Source of the DNA: Prostheceraeus crozeri
Lineage: Eukaryota; Platyhelminthes; Polycladida; Euryleptidae
Direction of reading: 5' to 3'
DNA: 64,000 nt
NCBI GenBank assembly: GCA_907163375.1
Contig: CAJQUW010007086.1
Coordinates: 124,001-188,000 of the forward strand
Below the pieces are notes generated by a model that was not told where the DNA came from, did no database searches, and saw only the letters and a list, made by a program, of their open reading frames with translations. Made by a program: the position numbers and the translations under genes. Position 1 is the first letter of the stretch, and every line of letters begins with the position of its first letter. Of this stretch, positions 22,764 through 35,640 are shown in pieces.

Positions 22764-23242
22764 TGAGGCAATTTAGTATTTTCCTTAGGAAAATACGTAT
22801 CTTTTACCTATTCTCCCTTCATCACTTTTATGAACTGATTTTATGTTTGTACTCGTATTTCGATCTCAAATTTTTGCAGGCATAAAATTCAGAGTCATAA
22901 GAAAAATAAAAATTGTTCGCATTTTCGTATTAATCATTAGACGTATTTTTTGTGCTCTGAATGCATACTGAAATAAATTTTCAATCGGGTCATTTTCTTT
23001 TTTAAATTCCTATTAACTATTAAGTGAGCTTTGGCCTAAACAATAAAAAATCCAATATTTAAGTCGATGTACCGCCAAGTATTTTAATTACCATAATCTG
23101 TACCGCAGTAAAAAACGGTTGGGAACCACTGCTTTAGATACTTGACTTTTGATATTTATCAGTCATTTGTTAAGCAAATTTAATGCCTCGGGAACCCCTT
23201 GAAAAACCCGGAAAACGAAAACGAAAATCTGTCGATACCCTG

Positions 23243-23601
23243 GACTATCACGGCGAAGGCTTGATAAGCTGGAATTAGTCGGTGTCTGAATCACTGCAGT
23301 GTGGCGCTCACTTTACTGAATCGAGGATCTTAGGAAGTCAGGTCCTGCTTTCATGACCAGGGACCATTTAGAGAGATGTCACTTCCTCCTGCATTGATGG
23401 ATGGGCGGTTTTCATAGAAAACCCTCCGTTTGATGTTTTGAGGGTTGCACATTCACTAGGAAATTGTAGAGAATATACATTTCCAAAAGCTTATGTCAGC
23501 CCAGTCTCAGCAACTATTCACTAACATCTTCAACCAGACTTAGAAAAGCCTAAAAGTTTCGTATTGACTGGAAGTCATATTCGGAATTCTCTTTAATTTA
23601 T
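23243..23601. repeat. Diverged dispersed repeat, second copy at about 34165-34560
   Basis: From about 23280 (CGGTGTCTGAATC, then GTGTGGCGCTCAC) to 23560 the sequence resembles 34165-34480 (CGGTGTCTGAATC, GTGTGGTGCTCAC, later CAGAC, CTAAAAGT, TATTGA). The two are in the same orientation and clearly diverged. Class unknown; no coding potential. Confidence 0.45.
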
Positions 23602-25134
23602 CATGGTACCCAGAGTTCCGTTATTTCCGTTATTTTCCGCTTTTTCGAAAATTGTCTTTTATTTCTCGTTTTTTTACCAATTTTTCCGTTATTTCCTTTT
23701 TTCTTCACATTGTCATATGTATGTTGCAAAATGCTACTGAATCTTGTTACCATATTCCTGGAACTTTCATACTAACATTCAAATAAGTAGATTAACGTGA
23801 AATGCGCTTAAGTACGATGATAATCTTAATCTCTCGCTTCAAGTGTGAATATAATCTGATTTTGAGGAGGTTCTTCAAAGGGAATATTAACGTATGCGTT
23901 TATACGTATGGGATGTTTCTGATGAAATCGAAAAATCTTTTCTATTTTTGCTGCTCCTGCATCATATCATCACAATCTGGGCTGTTTGTAGAAACATGGA
24001 GATCAATTCAGCAAAAGAAGGACAAGCTTTGAATGCACAAATTTCTTCTGAATTCTTCAAATCCGTTTAAGGGTGCAAAACTCAATGTAATCCTACTTTT
24101 TAGCTTTTTATCATTTCTGAAGATACCGTTAAAATATTGCGCTCGTACTTTCATGGACCAAATATTTGTGGTACTTCTGTTTTTTATGTTCATATAATCT
24201 ATCATTTAGTACAAAAGTGCATTTTACAGATGCATCCACATTTAGTGAACAATAGGTCTATAGCAGTATTGCTGTATCAAGTCCTTCGCTACATCTTAGC
24301 CCTCATCGGCACACCTGTCTACCTGTGTAGAGGCCATGTTTTTTGGAACACTGTAACTTCTTCAAAAATGGTGATATCTTGATGAAATTTATTTTCCATG
24401 CTTATTTTTTAAGTATTATACTATCCTTAGAATTTCAGATCTAAAATCAATTTCGGTCATGTCAAACACGCGTTACAATCACATTCGGCACACCTGTATA
24501 CCTTTGCATAAGTCAGTACTTAATGTACAAAAATGGATTTTCGGAGTGTCAGGCGTGCTTAGTTGTCTGAGAGAACATTTTGCGGAAGTTCTTTTATGGG
24601 TCACAACGGTCAAAGTTCGTTTGGTCAAGTGAAGGATTGCCACAATAAAAACTATTGCACATGCAGATGCATCATGTTGCATTTGTGTTTTGTAAGTGGC
24701 AGTCTGAAAGATGTTCTACAGGGTATGTGGCGCTGGTCAGTCGAAGAAGTCAAAGTCCACTCCGCATTGGTTGAATCATTGCATAAGAAGAATTGGTTCA
24801 TACATGATAGAAATATTTACTTCCAACTTCGGTAGGATATCATCGATCGTTATTCTTCGAAATTCAGCGACGTTCAATAGATTGGCGATCAACCTAAACC
24901 TTAGTTTGGTGCCTGTCTGCGTAATATTATCATAACATGCTCACATGAATGGCGAAATTAATTGTTTCGAAATTTTTTTGAAGCTATGAAGTTCAATTAC
25001 TGAACATAATCGAACATTTTTTAATAGTAAGTACTCACGATGGCACTATTTAGTAGATGCTCATTGCTCATTGCAATTCATGAAGAATGTGAACCTAGGT
25101 AGCCCCACTTTTTGCTTTATCCGTTTAATGTCCT

Positions 25135-25925
25135 TTACTCCATCTCCGTTGGGTTGGACGATGATTCTTCATGGAATGCCTCCAGGTGTTCAGATCGAGG
25201 GTTTCGGCTTCTTTGAGGCCCAATTGCCGACAGTCTGCGGACACTGCTTCTTCCCAGGTCTCTTTTTGGTTCGCTGATCTTCATTTTCCATACTTTTTTC
25301 ACCCAATCGCTGCTATCTTTCCGCCGTTTCATCGCAATCTGCACATCCTCATGTCCCCATCGACCGACAGCAGGCTTAGGCACGCCAGAAGGTCTTCGCT
25401 GGCCACTCTATCTTCGAGAGGCACTCCACACATTCATCTGATCATCCTTCTGTCTGCTACCTCCATTCTCCTCTTTTCTACAGCTGTCAGAACCCATGTC
25501 TCTCTTCCGTAAGTCATACAGGCTCTGACGCACGAGTCGTAAATCTTGCCCTTCATCCAGTATGGAGTAGAACAACTGGTCAGGGTAGGCGATATCTCTT
25601 GGAATTTCGCCCACCCCCCAGCCACTCAATTCGCGCAGTCACAGCTGCCTCCGTTCCACCACCGGAATCCAACATGTCTCCCAAGTATCAGAATCGAATA
25701 ACAGTGTCGCACCTGAGCATCTCCTGCCCTCTTCACTTGTTAATAATTGCTCCAATTCGTTCCTTCTCCTCTCTTGAGATTGCCAAATGATCTTGCGGGC
25801 ATTCTCCTTTGCCTTTGCATATTCTTCTTTAATCACTTTTCGTCTTGAGTTCTCTTCCATATGGCGAATCGCATTCTCTTTTCTTCCACTGCTGCGTCTA
25901 CTTCTTCGCACCACCATGTGTCAGT
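25135..25925 (-). pseudogene. RTE/BovB-type LINE fragment with internal deletion
   Basis: Minus-strand fragments of an endonuclease-RT protein. 25917-25639 gives the charged helix between endonuclease and RT (ENSRRKVIKEEYAKAKENAR). Then, with the RT deleted, follow the C-terminal pieces SCVRACMTYGRETWVLTAVE and RRMIR (25625-25434), DWVKKVWKMKI, and in a shifted frame TWEEAVSADCRQLGLKEAET. These match the order of the RTE C-terminal region (YGSETW, FGHV.R, RGRP..TW). Several frameshifts; no function expected. Confidence 0.75.
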
Positions 25926-26399
25926 ATGTAACTTGGTGCACACTTCGTCTTGCCGCTAAGTGAAGTAAGGAATGTAAGTCTCGCTCTAGATTATGTATTC
26001 AACAATTCAAATATTCTATTCTTCATTTTTGTCGCATTAATGTGAATTAATCTGTTAACGAAATTAAAATCTTTTTCAAATCAATCGTATAGGTGGCGCT
26101 ATCAAGATGCCGATTACGAGTGAGCTTCTCAAAGTTGAGAAGAACGGTAGAGCACATGCAAAAAGCGATCGGTGAATTTCGACGAGATCAGCAAACGTCT
26201 TCTATCGAACGACAAAGCTTGGGAAAAGAAAGGAAAGAAATATTCAATGGAATCGAAGTTGCTGATCTTCAGACAGAAGAAGGAAACTCTTGACGGGAGA
26301 CGGGAGATCATGCATGGACAGGAATTGATTCACATGAGTTTGAAAAGAAAGAGGGAACTTAAAAGTGGAATTGGATGGTGTAAATCAAAATGACAATGA

Positions 26400-26912
26400 C
26401 TTTACTCACTCTCACTCACTCATCCCTTTTTGCGTCCTTTTCTTCCAGAAGATGCTGGGTTAGACGTTAGCTGCTTGAGTTTGGACTTCCATTTCGGTGT
26501 ATCACGGGCATCCGCTTCCTGTGATCCAACACGTTTGAGGTCATCTCCACTTGTTCCCAGGTCTTCTTTTGTCTTCCTGCTCCTGTCTTACCATCTACTT
26601 CCATCCACATAACTTTTCTGATCCACTCTGTCTCATCCCTTCTTACCACGTGGCCAAACCGACGAAGTCTTTGCCTTCTCGTGACGTCTGTAATGTTCTC
26701 AAGACCCATTGCTTTTCTGATGTTGTTATTTGATTTCCTGTCCGATAGTCTGACACCACACATTCACCTTTGCATTCGCATCTCCTCACGCTCGTCTTCT
26801 CATCGGATGAAAGCAACGGCCATGACTCGCAACTTATAAAGCATAGCTTGCCGCACACAGACTCCATATACGCGCCCTTGGTTCTCAAAGATGGCTCTTC
26901 AGTAGATTCCAA
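26400..26912 (-). pseudogene. RTE-type LINE 3' fragment with GAGT tail
   Basis: Minus strand reads SDRKSNNNIRKAMGLENITD, then RQRLRRFGHVVRRDETEW and GAGRQKKTWEQVEM, the conserved C-terminal region of RTE-type LINEs. It ends at about 26400-26425 in a GAGT-rich simple repeat, the usual kind of tail for this class. A second copy of the same family, with CGKLC and SDKKSTGNVRK, lies at about 60455-60840 on the other strand. Confidence 0.7.
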
Positions 26913-27786
26913 CTATACATATCTATATCTTTATTCACTATATTGCTTTGTTATTACAGTCAGTGTCTCCACTTCCTCAGATTGACGGAGGCCAATAATA
27001 CGGAGGAGGGGTGATGCAAAGGCAAATAGTATTATTTTTATGAAAGTCTGCGCGAACTGTTGAAGAGTACTTTCTTCCTTCATGTTGACAGTTGATTTGT
27101 AGCGTCTCACTTGTGTTCTAATTTCATGTGCTAACTGCAAATCATAACCCTTTCGTTAGATACTTAATGTACAATTTGTTTGATACATGAAATACAATGT
27201 GATTTGATGAAGTGAATCAATTGGATTAGACAAGAAATATTAACAAGATTTTCAAACATGGATGGCTTCATATATTCAAATAAGGAGCGTAAAGCGTCAA
27301 CTGGTGGAAAACACATGAATGACGCTGTGCAGCAGACTTAACGTATTCCTTTATTTTTCCGTTTTTTCCGTTATTATTCTTCAGTAATTGCGCTGGGAAC
27401 CCTGATTTATACGAACTTTTTTGGATTCATACTCAACCACACATTCTATAGCAAGGTTTGTAAATGACGGGAATTTATTCGGTGCGTGGCGATAATCTCC
27501 AGCACTTTTTTGACTGTTTTTGCTACAGAAAACCCACTTTTTCTGAACCCAGCCCACCTAGTTTCTAACTTAAATAAGTAACGAAAGTGCAGACCTGAAC
27601 AATTTTGCTGGACCTTGGCATATTCTCATTAAATTCAACTATTACATAGATAAGACATGAATGTTTTGATCACAATTTTTTAGATCTCCACCTGTACTTC
27701 CCTTCGATACCTGCATTTTGTAGTTTTGATGAGCTCCGAAACAAGGCTCTGATATTACACGTAATTTCAATTTCCTCTACTAAGCT

Positions 27787-28154
27787 CAGGGATGTGATTT
27801 TTTCCTGATTTATCAGGAAATCCTGATCTTTTGGATTTTTTCGGTCATTTTTGAGAGAAGGTGGGATTCTGCAAAAACAATTATTGGTGGAGGGTTGGAT
27901 GAAACTTCATAAATTGTTTAATCGTCTTTGATAGTGACATGGCCGTTTCTTTTATTTCTCAAGCGTATCCCTCTTCTTATACCACATTGTTTTCATTTTG
28001 TCACTTCATTTCTTGCTTGTAATCGAACTATACCAGGTAATATGTGAATGTCCCAAACTAATTGTTCTACTGTTAATGTAGTAACGACTGTTTATACTGG
28101 GCCCCTTCAAAAATTGGTTTCCTGATTTTTTTCGTTTGGTCAATCACATCCCTG
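27787..28154. mobile_element. 368-bp hAT-type MITE
   Basis: CAGGGATGTGATT (27787-27799) is mirrored exactly by AATCACATCCCTG (28142-28154). Next to both ends are copies of TTCCTGATTTTT-like sequence in the same orientation. The interior is non-coding. The 8-bp flanks no longer match, so it is probably an old insertion. Confidence 0.75.
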
Positions 28155-28296
28155 GGAAGGTTTTCCGAGAGACTGCATTGTCTAGAGCGCACGAAATCTC
28201 ATGATCATAAAGTCGAGTAGGATGATCAATGTCGGCGGATATCAGAGGAGAATAGCAGGCTTCAGTTGGAGACCGCCGCAGTGCGTGGATGTATGT

Positions 28297-29495
28297 TCAG
28301 AGACTTCTATGGGCGTGTGGTGATCGTGCGGTAGACGGGCGGTGGTCATGGTAAAGGAGCAGACCACTTGATGAGACAGTTATCCGATAGACATGAGTCA
28401 ATGACTTCAACGGCAAGTGCGGGAAGTCACTTCTTAAGGCATTGATGTCGAGATTGCCTCCGCGGTTGTGTATAGGACCAGCAACGCGAGATTCCAACCT
28501 ATAGCAATTAAACAGACTAATAAGTGACTGAATGTGAGCATCAAGCTTCTTTTCAAAGCAGATGAATAGGGGCCCGTAGGTGGTGATAAAGATGTCGAGG
28601 ACATTCGAGAGTTCGGAGAAGAAATTTGAGGATAGCCGCCAGTTCGATAGATCCACGTGGATTTGTAGGCTAGTAGGATACAAAGATTCACGAAGGTCGT
28701 TGGACTGGGAGAGGACAGCTTAGTGATCCTCACCGATCTTCCTCGGGCGGTGGCGGTCAAGTACCGTTCAGCCAGCAGAGCGAAGGAGTCGCAGACCAAG
28801 GTAGTCTGAATCATTCCAGGTCTTGACGAGGAAGAAAAAATGAATGAAATAGTCTCATAATAGGGCCATTACGTCATCCACCTTGCTTGCAAGGGAATGC
28901 ACGTTCAACAGGTCGAGTGTCAGCGACTTGTGGGATGGCTTGCTGTGGCGTTGCTTGCAGTTGAGAGGCTGCAGATTCAGGATCAAGGCAGGCGAAGTGA
29001 TCGGGTTAGGTGGCCGTCGCACGCTGCTGGTTGTCTTGGACACGGAGAGCCTAGCCAGATAGGAAGATTATGCGATCGTGGACTGCCTGCTTAGCAAGTA
29101 AATATACCAAAGCTTTCTCTTCGCGGAGCAGGGGAGCAGGAAATGGGGAGAGCCGAGGAACGCATGCGTAGGATATCGTCTCGCGTGTAGCGCAAAGGAG
29201 CCGAAGACATGTGAGCGTAGAGCTGAACATGGTAAATGCGACAATGTGTGAATATGCGCAGTTGAGTATGCGAATATTTGAATATATTGACATTAATCAG
29301 AGGTGCGGCAATAGATGAAGATGACTTGAGGTGAGGGTTCAGACGATATAAAACATAAGGCAGCTGAAACACACTGAGATTGTTAGCGACGCTGAAAGTA
29401 TCTATCGTGAACGTCAACGCGAGACGATGACCGCCTCCCGTGAACACTGGTGAAGTTGTGTATACAATAGTAGCAGTTAATCCCCTATCTAGCAT
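28297..29495 (-). pseudogene. 5' part of a jockey-superfamily LINE, decayed
   Basis: Minus strand: a leader region, then LDLLNVHSLASKVDDV, which matches the start of LINE apurinic-like endonucleases (LNVRSL.NK.D.V). Further fragments follow (IGWNLALL; FPHLPLKSLTHVYRITVSSS). Frames shift repeatedly. G/C content is higher than in the flanks, typical of the 5' half of these elements. No RT was found downstream. Confidence 0.6.
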
Positions 29496-31491
29496 GAACA
29501 GAGTAAAAATTGACTTGGTGTGTAATCACAAAGTCTTGAAAATTTTCGTTTACCGAGGAAAAAAAGGGAGTCACGGAAATCACTTAATTTGACTATGGAC
29601 ACAACCTCAACGGTCGTTGTGATGACATCAATGCAATTTTGAATACAAATTTGATGTAACATTAGATCAAACGTCCACTAAGTTTAATATACTGCCTACA
29701 TATGGATCCATGGTATTCTTCAAATGCCGGATTTTCTAAAATCTGGAATACCCAGGTCCGATCAGATTTTAATTTTTCAAATCCGTTGTATCCGCAATCA
29801 AAGCTATCTACAGAAAATTGTTTCAGTTTTTATCATTTTGCCTGGATGGATGCAATTACATTAACGTTGATAGACTTTTGTGAGCATGTTTATCAACCAC
29901 CAACAGAAAACCCTAGGCCAATATTTACATGGCTCTTTTGGGTCAGCTCTCGGCTAGCGACCTTGGATTTTTGCAAACTCTGCATGTAATCCAAAGGCTC
30001 TTCCGGAATCCACTACACTTCACTGTTCCTTCACCTTCACCCTCTTAAGTAAGCGTTTAATAATTATAGCGGTTTCTCCATGTTTTTCATTCCAGGCTGC
30101 TTTTGCAGTTTGATTTTTCCAAAATTGCAAGTAAAATATCTCGGAAGGTAGTTTAGAAAAATCTTGAAATGTTTATGTAACAAGTAAAATTTAGGGTGTC
30201 GCTCACGGACTTCGAAAAATCAATTTTCCTTAAGTTCTGATACTTTTGGTGGTTTTGGAGATATTTATCTTCCCCTGAAAAATCCACACAACTTTGAAGC
30301 ACATGGGGAGAAACTTGAGGAAATATCCTATCTCATACTGAAGTCAGATGGTTATCGGTCACTTTTATGAGGACAGCGAAGCTCTTAAAAATTAGATGAA
30401 ATGTAGCTCTACTCATTATCAGTACTATTTACTATAAAAAATATGGCATGATCCTCCCCTCAAATCTATAACGAAGATGGAAGGATAAATATAAAATTTT
30501 TACTGTGTTTAAGAATATTATATGCTGTTTGTCAAATTCCTGGCCAATTTACTCTGTCATGTGTATTATTTTGGAATATGATTGACCTACCTCAAAATTT
30601 CCTTTTATTCATAGAAATACATCAACTTCCAGTAATATTCAGTAGGAACATTTAATAATTTTGACAAAAATCTCAAAATTATCATGAAAGAAGTTCAGAT
30701 GTCTTATGTGTTATGCTTCATATCTTGTAGACCTGTGTAAGCACTTGCAAGCATTTTCTGATTCTATTCACTTAATTTTTCTATGATGTTCATTACGAAT
30801 GGAACCAATTAATTTTAGCCTATAACTTTAATGCGCTGATTCAGTGGCATCAATCCTACTGACAGTTTAATATACTTGAACAGAATGGGTGCTTGCAATG
30901 AAGTTTAAAATTGGCATTATTTACGCTTGTTTGAACAATTAAGATAGTTCTAAATTCGTACAAGAGATAACAGCTCTTTTACTAAATAATCACCACGCTT
31001 TGCTGTTTACCCGACGCGGTTCGTCTCGCAGGATAGTCTAAACTGAGACTGACTAGTACATGTAATAGAAATAAACAACAGCAAAATTCCAAATTGAGTG
31101 AATTCCAAACCAGTGCGCCGTTTTCTTCTGGCAGAAAAAATAAGTGATCATGTATAAAATCCGTTATAATAATAATATATTTATCTAATATAATTTATAA
31201 TTATATTACAATAATATCATCAAAAGTCCTAAAACGCCTTTTAGAATGTGAGATATTGGCGTTGCGTTTTTTAAAATCTAAAACCTAGTAATTTCAAACT
31301 GCTCGATTTTATTCTTCAAAATAATACATTAATTTCATTTCTAAGTCGATCAAGCAAATTAATCCATATTTGCCCAACTTCTTTGCTATATCTGAGAGTA
31401 ATAAATTTTAACGTGTTTATTGCCTGAAAGTCTATAATGGCTATTCTCAAGTCATCAATATCAATATTTAGCAAAATGAAGCGAATTTATC

Positions 31492-31517
31492 AAACGTCCC
31501 ACTAAATGGGACAATGG
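31492..31517. repeat. Hairpin motif, copy 1
   Basis: AAACGTCCCA, then TAAATGGGACAATGG after one base: GTCCCA (31496-31501) pairs with TGGGAC (31507-31512) over a 5-nt loop. It is repeated at 33833-33858 with one mismatch in 26. Confidence 0.7.
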
Positions 31518-33832
31518 TCATGAATGGTACGTCTTCTTAAAAAAAATGCGGTATGGTATTGAGCTATCTATATTTGATAATTAAATTAAATGTAAAGTTA
31601 TTCGAAACAACTGTTTGCAGGCCATAGTAGTAAGAAATTTTAAAATGTATGTAATTTGGATTATTTGATTTACTACATTTTAGATTTTTCTGCAGTTCAT
31701 CGGTGTTCGACTTCATACCTAACTAGACGATGTTTGGGGTGCAAATCGCACCCCAGATAACATCAATTACTAAATGATTAAAGAATGTAATGAACAAGCA
31801 TCTGAAACCTATTATGAAGCTTCAAAATGAGTCCATTGAGTCAAGATCGTGCAATTGTTATTGATTGTGGTGGAATTTAGGCCTACTATTGGAGAAATAA
31901 TCGTTACAATAGGGTGATTTTTACGGATAAATCCAGATAACTTCGTTTTTGGTAGTGTTTCTGGTCTAGTATCAATTTCTTTTCTTGTGCTCAATAATCG
32001 ACTTATCATAACAATATTGATTCATCTGACTAGTTAAAAATATTTCATAACTAACATGTAGGCCTAAATGTCTGTTTTTTCTGTTTAATACAACTAGTTC
32101 ATCCACATGAATGATGGAAGAGTAGCTTACTCAGCATCTTTTCGACAAACTAATTTGCTGCAAAAAGAGCATTTATGATGGAGCTTGTGTGTCACTTGTT
32201 GACAAAATTTGCAATCTATGTTGGCACCTTTTTTGAGAAGGCTATTGATATGTTATGATGGCAACCATTGCTGACAGCTGATACTTTTCATTGGTGTTTT
32301 GACTACTGCCTAAATTCGAAAACCCAGAAAACTTTTCAGTGGATTTGCAATATACAGTTTATGTACTCGTACAATTGCATCACTCTGAAACTAATAGTTG
32401 ATTTCAATTTTAAAAGCAGTAGATTTTTGTCAAAGCATATATTATTACATGTATCTACGCTGCAAGCCGGGAACTGCGCTATATTTCCTGTGTGACGACT
32501 CCCAAAAGCTAACCTTTCATAAATTTTTGTTGATAATTTATACCACGTACCAATTCCAAGACCGAACTTTCTTCTTTATCCATTGTGAACACCCCTACAT
32601 TTCTTGTAGGAATAAAATGTCCTTTTAGTCCCATTTAGTTAGAGAGTCACTGATTTTGCTACAGTTGGGAATGGAACTGACGATAGTCCATTCCAACTTC
32701 AGCCATCGGTAAATAATCATCGAGGCAATAAATAGTGTTATGTCCGCAACACAGTCAAGATAATGTGCAGCGACTATATTTTTTTTAAATAAATGGCACA
32801 CGTGAAGACTGCGATCAGTTGTTGAGGAAAATATTTCGTCTTTAAATCAGTATGCCTACTCACGTAAGTTGGATCCATATAGCTACATGGAATGGCCAGC
32901 TTTCAAACCAGTTTTACCAGTAGCCCATTGCTTAACCGCTATTATTAAATCACACCTGATTAAAATAGTTCAGACTTTTCATGTGCAAATGCAGGCTTGT
33001 TTAGGTAAGATACATAGATGCTGCACTTCGACGACTGATTGAATTTCATGTAATTTTACATTTGTAATTTAACAACTAATCATTTCAAGTATTCACTTCC
33101 ATTGAATGAATTTAAAAAGTGAAGAATTCCCAATGAGTAGAAGCAGGCGTCTCCAAATATGTTAGTTATCATAATCAATATCCCATGTCAATCATTGATC
33201 ACGTTTGATATTAACCATTGCTGTTGTTGATCCCTCCGATTCATAAATCACTCTTGCAAATGTAAGGAAATTATTCCTGTTCATTGAAAAATTAAACGAG
33301 GTCAATTTCTAAGCCTTTCTTTTAAACTGCACGCTATACAAAAGTAACCCAGTACTATAAGCTTCATAAAAAGAAAACAAAACTAAACGGATTCTAACCA
33401 ACCTTTCAAAATTAATGCAAAATGTAATGCTTTTTCATATATTGGGTAATGAAAAGGTATGCGAGTACATTTCATTCTTGCCAAAGTAACAATTTAATTA
33501 TATTCTTGTCCATTAAGACCATGTATTTGGGTTACATATAACCACTTTAATGTGATTATTAAGGGATCAATTCAGAATGCTATTGAAAAACCTCAGAGCG
33601 GAATGGAGCGGCTTCTCATGATCAATATTTTCACAATATCACAATACTAGAATATCAATAGGCCTATTGTTTTCAATTTGAGGTTAACCTATTGATTGGT
33701 GTAATCAAAAAATCCATTTCCTTTATGAAGGATCTTTCAATGCTAGCTGATGATCATGGTAATTCATAACACATTTAAAGAAAGTTGAACAATTATTTTT
33801 GTTAGTAGAATGGAAGTAAAATGCTTTCAAGT

Positions 33833-33858
33833 AAACGTCCCACAAAATGGGACAATGG
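33833..33858. repeat. Hairpin motif, copy 2
   Basis: Same sequence and orientation as 31492-31517 except for one loop base. GTCCCA (33837-33842) pairs with TGGGAC (33848-33853). Confidence 0.7.
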
Positions 33859-35640
33859 GCAGAAATAGTTTGATATTCAAAGATGTGCTGACTTCTGTAA
33901 TTTTGATGTGTGGTATCTACATGGTTGTCGAAATCATCATATGACTTCAGTATATCTGCTTTCTCTTGGCGTCTTCATTTCATCACCGGACATGAATAGA
34001 AGGTACTATATTTGGAACTTAGCACTGAATTTGACTGTCAAGTTCCTTCAATTGATGGATTTTGCCCATGTGATCTGCGTAGAATTGAACCGACGTATTC
34101 TTGCGTGCCGTAGAAAGCAACTAAAAGTGCAACCATGACAGCGACGCAGTGAGCCATAATCAGACGCTGATCGGTGTCTGAATCTCAAGTGTGGTGCTCA
34201 CAAGCATTTCGATCTTGTTTTAATGGCAGGGTACCCGTTTTAGAGATGCCCCGACTTTCCGTAATGAGTGGTGAGTGACACCCTTTGTTTGCCTAATCGG
34301 CTCGGCTAGTTGCGGTCATAAGATAGCACATTCAGTAAGTAACTATAAAAGTAATTGACGCTTTTCAACAACTCAAGAATCAGAGCCAATCTGAGTAACT
34401 AAGTATTCATCAACTTCTTCAGACCTAAAAGTCTGAAGGTCTCATATTGAGCTAATGCTTTTATCGCTTTTATTTATTCGAACTTTCGGGGACTTTTGCC
34501 CAATCTCATGCTCTCTGCGTTACGATAATTTTTCTAACTTTGGTTCCAACATTCTATTGACTTTTGATACAGATATCCTAATTTTTCTTTCTTTGGACTA
34601 TCTGGTTTCCAACTCAGCTAAGCTACTAAAGTGAAGAATTGGAAAAATTATTTTGAACATTGCGATTTCACTTTATATTCAACTATAAAATCGTTAAAAC
34701 ATGAATTATTAAACCGTTGTTTTTCAGATGGCTTCCTCCTGCCAATGATATTCGCATTTTATATTTGCTGCCATGTTCTAAAGCAAAACTGTGATGCTAA
34801 GAATAAAATTTCATTTGCCTCTTTCTTCACTGTTATGCGCTTGCTGTTCCTGATAGCCAGTTTCATAGTTGTACTTGACGGAAGATCTACTTATTAGAGA
34901 TGCACCAGATTTCAAATTCTGTCGGAATATTTTAATTTCTTTTTAAAGCCGGTCTGTTCAATGGTGTCTTCAATCCTCTGAGTCCAAGGCTATTAAGACG
35001 GGGACATAGTCTGCGACATGCGTCGACTAGTGTTTGGTCGACGCCTTTTGCTACCTAGCATTTGCATTTCCCAATTTTGATTCTTTTGGTCTTTATCAAG
35101 CACATTTTATCAGGCACTTGTCGCTTCTTCTATCAATCCTGTGAGTATGCATCTAATTAATTGAAATCAAAGTTTACAAAGTATTAGCCAATTTTAGGTT
35201 ATATGAGAGTACAATTGGAACCGTGTTTAAGTTCATAGCGTACATATTAAATATAGATCAGGCATTAATTCTTATCAATAACTTTGCACGCCTTCAGTGC
35301 GGAGATTTAAAATCATAGGGAACTCTTTATACTTGACAGCATGCCTGACCGCATTAATCGTGTACAAAACGATCATGTTTAATGCTATCGCATATAATGA
35401 TGCATTTCTGCGATGTGTGAGAATTTCCACATGATTCCCATAGAGATTTGCTATGTCACACGGCAACTCAGTCTTATCCTAGCTATGCTTGATCTCAGGT
35501 TCGAGCACTTGCACATAGATGTTGCACTTGGGTGCCACACTTCTATTCAGTGCAATTATTTCAAATGTTGAACAAGAGAATAGGAAAATATCCTAATTTT
35601 TTTCTCATCAAGCAAATTTCAAGAAGTCCTTCAGCAAAAA

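Larger units (their letters stand above)
16456..23131 (+). mobile_element. Charlie-type hAT transposon (6.7 kb with nested insertions)
   Basis: The left end CAGTGGTTCCCAACC (16456) and right end GGTTGGGAACCACTG (to 23131) form a perfect 15-bp inverted repeat. The 8-bp target duplication CTTTAGTT/CTTTAGAT (16448-16455 and 23132-23139) differs at one base. It encodes a BED-finger hAT transposase of the ZBED5/FAM200/SCAND3 type, in pieces: the N-terminal part at 16862-16954 and the rest at 21096-22763. They are separated by a LINE that itself received another hAT. Confidence 0.9.
15687..23242. mobile_element. Possible outermost hAT-like element hosting the nest
   Basis: CAGGGTATC at 15687-15695 is mirrored by GATACCCTG ending at 23242, and both ends have nearby CCCTTGA/GGAAAA-type sequence. 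Without the Charlie-type insertion (16456-23131 and one target copy) the element would be about 0.87 kb. No 8-bp target duplication is visible and the inverted ends match for only about 9-10 bp, so this is a candidate only. Confidence 0.35.
23602..27404. mobile_element. Candidate TIR element with TTCCGTTATT subterminal repeats
   Basis: The left end CATGGTACCCAG (23602) and the right end CTGGGAACCCTG (to 27404) form an imperfect inverted repeat (10 of 12). ATTTAT directly abuts both ends (23596-23601 and 27405-27410). TTCCGTTATT or close variants recur inside both ends (23616-23700 and 27345-27385). The interior contains RTE LINE debris on the minus strand (25135-25925 and 26400-26912). A hAT-type origin is likely from end form, but the target repeat is only 6 bp. 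Confidence 0.5.
29496..35640. other. 6-kb gene desert
   Basis: AT-rich, with runs of poly-A/T and no open frame resembling a known protein. Items seen: a 26-bp hairpin motif present twice (31492-31517 and 33833-33858, one mismatch), and the second copy of a dispersed repeat (about 34165-34560). Otherwise I see nothing. Confidence 0.5.

Noticed and set aside
29702-29989. 95-codon plus-strand frame in the gene desert
   Set aside because: No motif, no neighbours to splice to, and length expected by chance in 6 kb of sequence.
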